Shown here piece after piece: positions 24,932 to 28,896 of a stretch of 28,896 bases of DNA. The notes beneath the pieces were generated by a model. The model saw only the letters and a list, made by a program, of their open reading frames with translations, made no database searches and had not been told where the DNA came from. The stretch covers positions 1 to 28,896 of the forward strand of contig DASYXA010000045.1 of the NCBI GenBank assembly GCA_035935465.1. Reading direction: 5' to 3'. The stretch comes from UBA4735 sp035935465 (GTDB taxonomy: Bacteria > Chloroflexota > Limnocylindria > P2-11E). Each line of letters begins with the position of its first letter. Position 1 is the stretch's first letter. The translations under genes and the position numbers were made by a program.

Positions 24932-26137
24932 ATGGGGAGCTATCGCGACTACTTCTCCGAGCTGAAGAAGCGGGTCAAGGAAGCGACGCCGCAGGAGGTC
25001 CAGGAGCTCCTGAAGGGCGACGTGCAGCTCGGCGACGTCCGCGAGAAGAACGAGTGGGACGAGGGTCACCTTCCCGGCGCGGCGTTCGTGCCGAAGAGCT
25101 ACCTCGAGCAGTGGGCCGAGGACCGCCTCCCGAGCAAGGACAAGCCGACCGTCCTCTACTGCGCCGGCGGGGTCCGCTCGGTCATGGCCGCCGACGCCCT
25201 GCAGAAGCTCGGCTACACCAACGTGATCTCGATGTCCGGCGGCTTCAACCGCTGGAAGGACTCCGGTCTGCCCTGGACGAAGCCGGAGACGCTCGCGCCC
25301 GAGCAGGCCCAGCGCTACTCACGGCACCTCTTGATCCCGGAGATCGGCGAGCGCGGCCAGCTCCGCCTGTTGCACGGCAAGGTGCTGCTCATCGGCGCCG
25401 GCGGCCTCGGTTCGCCGGCCGCGCTCTACCTCGCGGCCGCGGGCGTCGGCACGCTCGGCATCGTCGACTCGGATGTCGTCGATGCGACCAACCTGCAGCG
25501 GCAGATCATCCACAGCAGCGAGCGGCTCGGCCGGCCGAAGGTCGAGTCCGCGCGCGAGACCATCACCGCGCTCAACCCCGACGTGAAGGTCAACGCGTAC
25601 CAGGAGCGCCTCACGGCCCAGAACATCGATCGGATCGTCGCGGGCTACGACGTGATCATCGACGGCGCCGACAACTTCCCCACCCGGTACCTGGTGAACG
25701 ACGCGTCGGTGAAGCATCGGATCCCGGTCGTGCACGGCAGCATCTATCGCTTCGAGGGCCAGGCGACCGTCTTCCAGCCGTATGCGGGACCCTGCTACCG
25801 CTGCCTCTTCCACCAGCCGCCGCCGCCGGAGCTCGCGCCATCGTGCGCGGAGGCCGGCGTGCTCGGCGTGCTCCCGGGGATCATCGGGTCCATCCAGGCG
25901 AACGAGGCGATCAAGCTGCTCCTCGGGATCGGCGAGCCGCTCATCGGGCGCTACCTCTTGTTCGACGCGCTGGACACGACGTTCCGCGAGGTCAAGCTCC
26001 GCCGCGATCCGGACTGCCCGGTCTGCGGCGAGCATCCGACGATCACCGAGTACATCGATTACGAGGGCTTCTGCGCCTCACCGTCCGAATGGCAGGCCGA
26101 GCAGGCGGCGAAGGGGACCGAACCAGCCCCTCGCTGA
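24932..26137 (+). CDS. Rhodanese-MoeB/ThiF fusion, sulfur-carrier adenylyltransferase
   Basis: A 401-residue cytoplasmic E1-like enzyme that adenylates the C-terminus of a sulfur-carrier protein (MoaD/ThiS type) and can supply sulfur itself. The N-terminal rhodanese domain (about 15-115) has GDVREKNEWDEGHLPGA and the active loop CAGGVR with Cys77. The adenylyltransferase follows: QRYSRHLLIPEIGERGQ (127-143), nucleotide loop GAGGLGSP (155-162), DATNLQRQI with Arg190, and Asp244 in DGADNFPTR. CYRC (288-291) and CPVC (362-365) form the zinc site, and Cys305 in APSCAEAG is the likely thioester cysteine. In mycobacterial MoeZ the rhodanese is C-terminal; here the order is reversed. ATG 24932 is fixed by the family N-terminus. 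Confidence 0.9.
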   Translation: MGSYRDYFSELKKRVKEATPQEVQELLKGDVQLGDVREKNEWDEGHLPGAAFVPKSYLEQWAEDRLPSKDKPTVLYCAGGVRSVMAADALQKLGYTNVISMSGGFNRWKDSGLPWTKPETLAPEQAQRYSRHLLIPEIGERGQLRLLHGKVLLIGAGGLGSPAALYLAAAGVGTLGIVDSDVVDATNLQRQIIHSSERLGRPKVESARETITALNPDVKVNAYQERLTAQNIDRIVAGYDVIIDGADNFPTRYLVNDASVKHRIPVVHGSIYRFEGQATVFQPYAGPCYRCLFHQPPPPELAPSCAEAGVLGVLPGIIGSIQANEAIKLLLGIGEPLIGRYLLFDALDTTFREVKLRRDPDCPVCGEHPTITEYIDYEGFCASPSEWQAEQAAKGTEPAPR

Positions 26138-26142
26138 CCCAG

Positions 26143-26148
26143 TATCGT
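26143..26148 (+). promoter_or_regulatory. -10-like hexamer of the S41-LysM lipoprotein gene
   Basis: TATCGT, the same hexamer as before the rhodanese-MoeB gene, lies seven bases before ATG 26156 in the 18-base gap after the preceding stop. No ribosome site is visible. Confidence 0.5.
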
Positions 26149-26155
26149 CAGGCAG

Positions 26156-27460
26156 ATGCGCCGACCGCTCGCCGTCCTCGCCGCGATCGCCGTCGCACTC
26201 GCCGCGTGCACGTCGGCCCCGACCATCACTGGAACGCCGGCACCGGCGAGGACCGGTGACTTCAAGCAGTCGAAGCTCGACATCGCCTACTCCTTCATGT
26301 CGGATGCTTCGGTGCACAACCCGACCTCCCGGCAGCTCCTGGTCGGCGCGCTCGAGGGCATGAAGAAGGAGGCCAAGAGCAGCGGCGGCTCCGATGACGT
26401 CGCGACGCCGGACTTCAGCGCCGACGTGAGCACGAACCTCGCGGACTTCAAGAAATTCGCGGCCGCCGCGGGCGCGCTCGCGGCGAAGAACCCGCAGCTG
26501 TCCGCCGACCGGCTGGCCACGGCCGGCATCACCGGCCTGATCCAGTCGGACCCCGACTGCCACACCTACTACCTCGACGGCAAGGGCGGCGTGGTCAACT
26601 CGCGGCCCGAAGTGTTGAAGGGGACGGCGCCGCAGATCCCGAGCGGCGGCACGTTCCTCCAGCAGCAGCCCGATCAGGCCGGCTTGCAGGCGAAGATGCT
26701 GGATGGCGGGATCGCCTACGTCACGTGGCACGCGTTCGAGATCAACGGCACCTACCGGGTCACGGACGCGGTGAAGGCCGTCCTCGACAAGGCGGTCGCG
26801 GCAGGCGCGAAGGCGTGGCTGTTCGATCTGCGGGCGAACGTCGGCGGCAACGGCGCGGACACCATGGCGAGCTGGTTCCTGAACGGAGAGAACACGCTCA
26901 GGGTCGCCGTGAAGAACGGGTTCGCCGGGAACATGAGCGCCAACCGGGACCTGCGGCTCGGGCCCGCGTACCAGCTCCCGATCGCGATCATCCTCAACGA
27001 CCGCGGCGGCTCCGCGCCTGAGGTCCTCGCGGCGAGCCTCAAGGAGAACAAGCGCGCGACGATCGTCGGCATGAAGTCGACCGGTTGCCTCGGCTCGACG
27101 AGCAGCTCGCCGCTCGGCAGCGACGGATCGCAGCTCTACGTCGTGCAGGAGGAGTTCGTCGGCGCGATCACCGGCACGAAGTACAACAACGTGGGCATCG
27201 AGCCCGACGTGCCGGCCGACGACGCGAGCGCTGTCAACGCCGCAATCGATACTCTCACTGCGGCGTCGCTAGTGCCGCCGACGACTCCGACGCCCGCGAA
27301 GACAACGGCGATTGTCGCCGGCGACACGCTCTGGGACATTGCGGCTCGGCTACTCGGCGATGCTCGACGGTGGCCGGAGCTCTACTCGCTGAACCGTGAC
27401 GTCATCGGACCCGACCCCGGACTTATCCTGCCAGGCCAAGTTCTGACAGTCCCGCGTTAG
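26156..27460 (+). CDS. S41-family (tail-specific protease-like) lipoprotein with C-terminal LysM domain
   Basis: A 434-residue exported lipoprotein: MRRPLAVLAAIAVALAAC ends in a lipobox with Cys18. SDPDCHTYYL (131-140) and WLFDLRANVGGNGAD (221-235) are S41 motifs, and Ser286 in NDRGGSAPEVLAAS is the expected nucleophile. The position of the catalytic Lys in CtpA-type enzymes reads Cys311 (MKSTGCLG), so this may not be a Ser/Lys protease. There is no room for a full PDZ domain. After a Thr/Pro linker, residues 384-434 form a LysM unit (VAGDTLWDIAARLLGDARRW...PGQVLTVP) that would bind peptidoglycan. Codon choice changes at about residue 360, where the linker begins, suggesting a domain gained by fusion. 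Confidence 0.82.
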   Translation: MRRPLAVLAAIAVALAACTSAPTITGTPAPARTGDFKQSKLDIAYSFMSDASVHNPTSRQLLVGALEGMKKEAKSSGGSDDVATPDFSADVSTNLADFKKFAAAAGALAAKNPQLSADRLATAGITGLIQSDPDCHTYYLDGKGGVVNSRPEVLKGTAPQIPSGGTFLQQQPDQAGLQAKMLDGGIAYVTWHAFEINGTYRVTDAVKAVLDKAVAAGAKAWLFDLRANVGGNGADTMASWFLNGENTLRVAVKNGFAGNMSANRDLRLGPAYQLPIAIILNDRGGSAPEVLAASLKENKRATIVGMKSTGCLGSTSSSPLGSDGSQLYVVQEEFVGAITGTKYNNVGIEPDVPADDASAVNAAIDTLTAASLVPPTTPTPAKTTAIVAGDTLWDIAARLLGDARRWPELYSLNRDVIGPDPGLILPGQVLTVPR

Positions 27461-27596
27461 CGCAAGCTATCGCTCTGAACAGTGCCAATGGGGAGTAGAG
27501 CATCTCGCTCGGAGAGCATTGAACAGGCGCATCACTCGTGCCGCTCTTGGAACGTCTGGTCGGGGCCGGCTGATCACCCCCTCGATGCCCTTTTCT

Positions 27597-27619
27597 ATCC
27601 GATGACTGGGTCATCGGAT
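27597..27619. terminator. Hairpin, possible terminator downstream of the S41-LysM gene
   Basis: A perfect 10-bp stem, ATCCGATGAC (27597-27606) with GTCATCGGAT (27610-27619), closes a TGG loop. TCGTTGTTG follows on the plus strand, only weakly T-rich, so termination is possible but not certain. It lies 137 bases after the S41 gene's stop. Confidence 0.5.
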
Positions 27620-27824
27620 TCGTTGTTGCGAAACTCAGAGCGCCGAAGGAGCTCGCATTTCTTTCCATGAGATCCTGCTGAGGTACGCGTTCGTGGCCTC
27701 GACCGTTGCGTCGGGTTGCATTTACTTCATGGCGCCGCTAACCGCCGGCCCGCCGCAAGCGGAATCGGCGCCTACGCTTGTTTACGGCCAGCGGGGATTC
27801 GACGGAGGATTGCTTTGGTGCAGG

Positions 27825-27841
27825 CGCTCAATTGTTGAGCG
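27825..27841. repeat. Short inverted repeat
   Basis: CGCTCAA (27825-27831) and TTGAGCG (27835-27841) form a perfect 7-bp stem with a 3-base loop. No T-run follows. It may be a protein-binding site or chance. Confidence 0.35.
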
Positions 27842-27989
27842 GCGATCTGATCAAGCGAGAGAACGGTATACATGGATTTCAAACTCATCAGCGTGACGAT
27901 ATTTGGGCCACGGATTGGCACTCTTTAACTGTCTTCGCCGGCGGTTAGTGCGATGCGGCATACGCCTCGGACGGCGGGGTTCCGTGGCG

Positions 27990-27995
27990 TAGGAT
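27990..27995 (+). promoter_or_regulatory. -10-like hexamer of the terminal lipoprotein gene
   Basis: TAGGAT lies seven bases before ATG 28003. With no ribosome site between them, the transcript is probably leaderless. Confidence 0.5.
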
Positions 27996-28002
27996 TCGCC
28001 GC

Positions 28003-28896
28003 ATGCTTGCCCGCTCGCTAGCGGTCGGGGTGACCTCGGCCCTACTCATTTCATGCGTCACGGCGGCGAACCGACCGCCGATCGCTGTCGCGCCCTCCGC
28101 CAGCCCGAGCGAGTTTCCGACCGCAGCAGCCTCGCCTACGTCGACCAGCGGAAACCCACGAGTCGGCGCGGCGATCGTCGAGGTGGTTACTGCGGAACTG
28201 AGCCCGTCGGAGGTAAATCCCACGCCCGGCGGACCAAACGCGGCGCCCGTCCCGCAAAACATTGCGACGCTAACGGTGACATACCGGAATATCGGAGGTG
28301 ATTCGGCGAGGAACATAGTCGTCGCAGTTCCCAAGCGTCTGGGGAACGCAAGGCGTCGGTCAGACGACGAAACCTCAACGGATTGGCTCTTCCGACAACC
28401 AGACCTGGCGACCGGCGCGGTCGGCGCGTTCACGACCGGGCTGTGGCTGCCGACTCCGCAAGCGGTCGTTTTTCGATTGACCATTCGCGTCGAGGGAGGC
28501 GAACCAGTTGCCAGTCCGGAACTTGTCCTTCGTCCGAGTGGAGCTTCAGCGGTGACAGCGCAGCCTTCGACGCCCTCACCGACCGAGCCTACATCTGCCT
28601 CCACCACGCCAACTGCGATACCACCGAATGCGCTAACCAGATTCACGATTTCGGGAACTGCGAGGTCCGCGGTGACGGCCGCGCCTGCGGCGAACGTCGC
28701 AGTAGCGGCGGTGCGCATCGGCTCGCCGCCGGTCTTTGCGACAACAGCAGCTAATGGCACATACAAACTCTCCCTCCCAGCCGGAAGCTTCTCACTGACA
28801 TTCACCCCGACTCGGGCAAGCGGCCTGTATTACGTAAGCCGGGATCTCACGGTAACGTCAGATGCTTTCCTGGACGTCGCGTTGCAAGCGGGATAC
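28003..28896 (+). CDS. Secreted lipoprotein with CARDB-like and carboxypeptidase-regulatory-like domains (partial, runs off window)
   Basis: An open frame of 298 codons from ATG 28003 to the last base with no stop. MLARSLAVGVTSALLISC is a lipoprotein signal peptide with Cys18. A Ser/Pro/Thr-rich spacer follows, then about 52-180 an all-beta region with AAIVEVVTAELSPSEVNPTP and IATLTVTYRNIGGDSARNIV, the style of CARDB/DUF11 domains. A second PTS-rich linker (about 184-210) leads to RFTISGTARSAVTAAPAANV...TAANGTYKLSLPAGSFSLTF, a carboxypeptidase-regulatory-like beta-sandwich. It is probably a surface adhesion or scaffold protein. Codons such as TTA, CTA, AAT and GTA are much commoner than elsewhere, pointing to transfer. 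The long open frame on the other strand is its shadow. Confidence 0.75.
   Translation, partial: MLARSLAVGVTSALLISCVTAANRPPIAVAPSASPSEFPTAAASPTSTSGNPRVGAAIVEVVTAELSPSEVNPTPGGPNAAPVPQNIATLTVTYRNIGGDSARNIVVAVPKRLGNARRRSDDETSTDWLFRQPDLATGAVGAFTTGLWLPTPQAVVFRLTIRVEGGEPVASPELVLRPSGASAVTAQPSTPSPTEPTSASTTPTAIPPNALTRFTISGTARSAVTAAPAANVAVAAVRIGSPPVFATTAANGTYKLSLPAGSFSLTFTPTRASGLYYVSRDLTVTSDAFLDVALQAGY

Larger units (their letters stand above)
27461..28002. other. Intergenic region of lower GC with two hairpins and possible gene remnants
   Basis: No convincing gene is present in these 542 bases. Short open frames exist, but none has a good start and a recognisable product. The segment 27742-27948 is open without an ATG and reads a protein-like tail ending in DDIWATDWHSLTVFAGG, which could be the relic of a decayed gene. 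Two perfect hairpins lie at 27597-27619 and 27825-27841. The base composition is clearly less GC-rich than the window before about 27,235. Confidence 0.5.

Noticed and set aside
27945..28805. Long minus-strand open frame of 286 codons
   Set aside because: It is the antisense shadow of the plus-strand lipoprotein, which has a signal peptide, recognisable domains and a promoter-like hexamer; the minus frame shows no domain.

Overview
The window is very GC-rich (most codons end in G or C), densely packed DNA from a free-living bacterium. It carries an F420-type luciferase-family oxidoreductase, many secreted beta-propeller and lipoprotein genes, a cyclase-AAA-TPR regulator and a peptide/sugar ABC transporter. 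This mix fits an uncultivated member of the Chloroflexota (or, less likely, a deep actinobacterial lineage). That placement is inferred from gene content, not from a marker gene.

Layout. Bases 1-7057 form one compact plus-strand operon: the end of folC, a HAD phosphatase/phosphomutase, two DppB/DppC-type permeases, two DppD/DppF-type ATPases, a 77-residue two-helix membrane protein and a Tat-type lipoprotein substrate-binding protein. The genes are linked by ATGA/GTGA overlaps, and the operon is closed by a 14-bp hairpin. Bases 7081-9778 hold a DUF218 protein and an ASCH-domain protein. A minus-strand hipBA toxin-antitoxin module follows, flanked by two diverged copies of the 3' end of the ASCH gene, which suggests an insertion. 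Bases 9780-10948 (minus) hold an NTF2-like protein and a FolC/Mur-ligase-like protein without its ATP-binding loop. Bases 10927-16043 hold a membrane-anchored beta-propeller, an F420-type oxidoreductase, a cupin, a class I aminotransferase and a TetR regulator with a palindromic operator over its own promoter. Bases 16281-20858 hold a wall-anchored or membrane-anchored surface protein and a 1102-residue cyclase-AAA-TPR regulator. Bases 20866-24874 (minus) are a coupled three-gene unit: a small membrane protein, a winged-helix-like protein and an S9 peptidase with a degenerate metallo-beta-lactamase domain at its N-terminus. Bases 24932-28896 hold a rhodanese-MoeB fusion, an S41-LysM lipoprotein, a 542-base gap and a secreted lipoprotein that runs off the window.

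Themes. Many genes not inside an operon lack a Shine-Dalgarno sequence and have a TANNNT hexamer 6-8 bases before the start codon, as expected for leaderless mRNAs. Several proteins look like recognisable enzyme folds with lost catalytic residues (FolC-like protein, MBL domain, S41 Lys). Base and codon composition changes abruptly near 27,235, inside the S41-LysM gene, and stays different to the window end.
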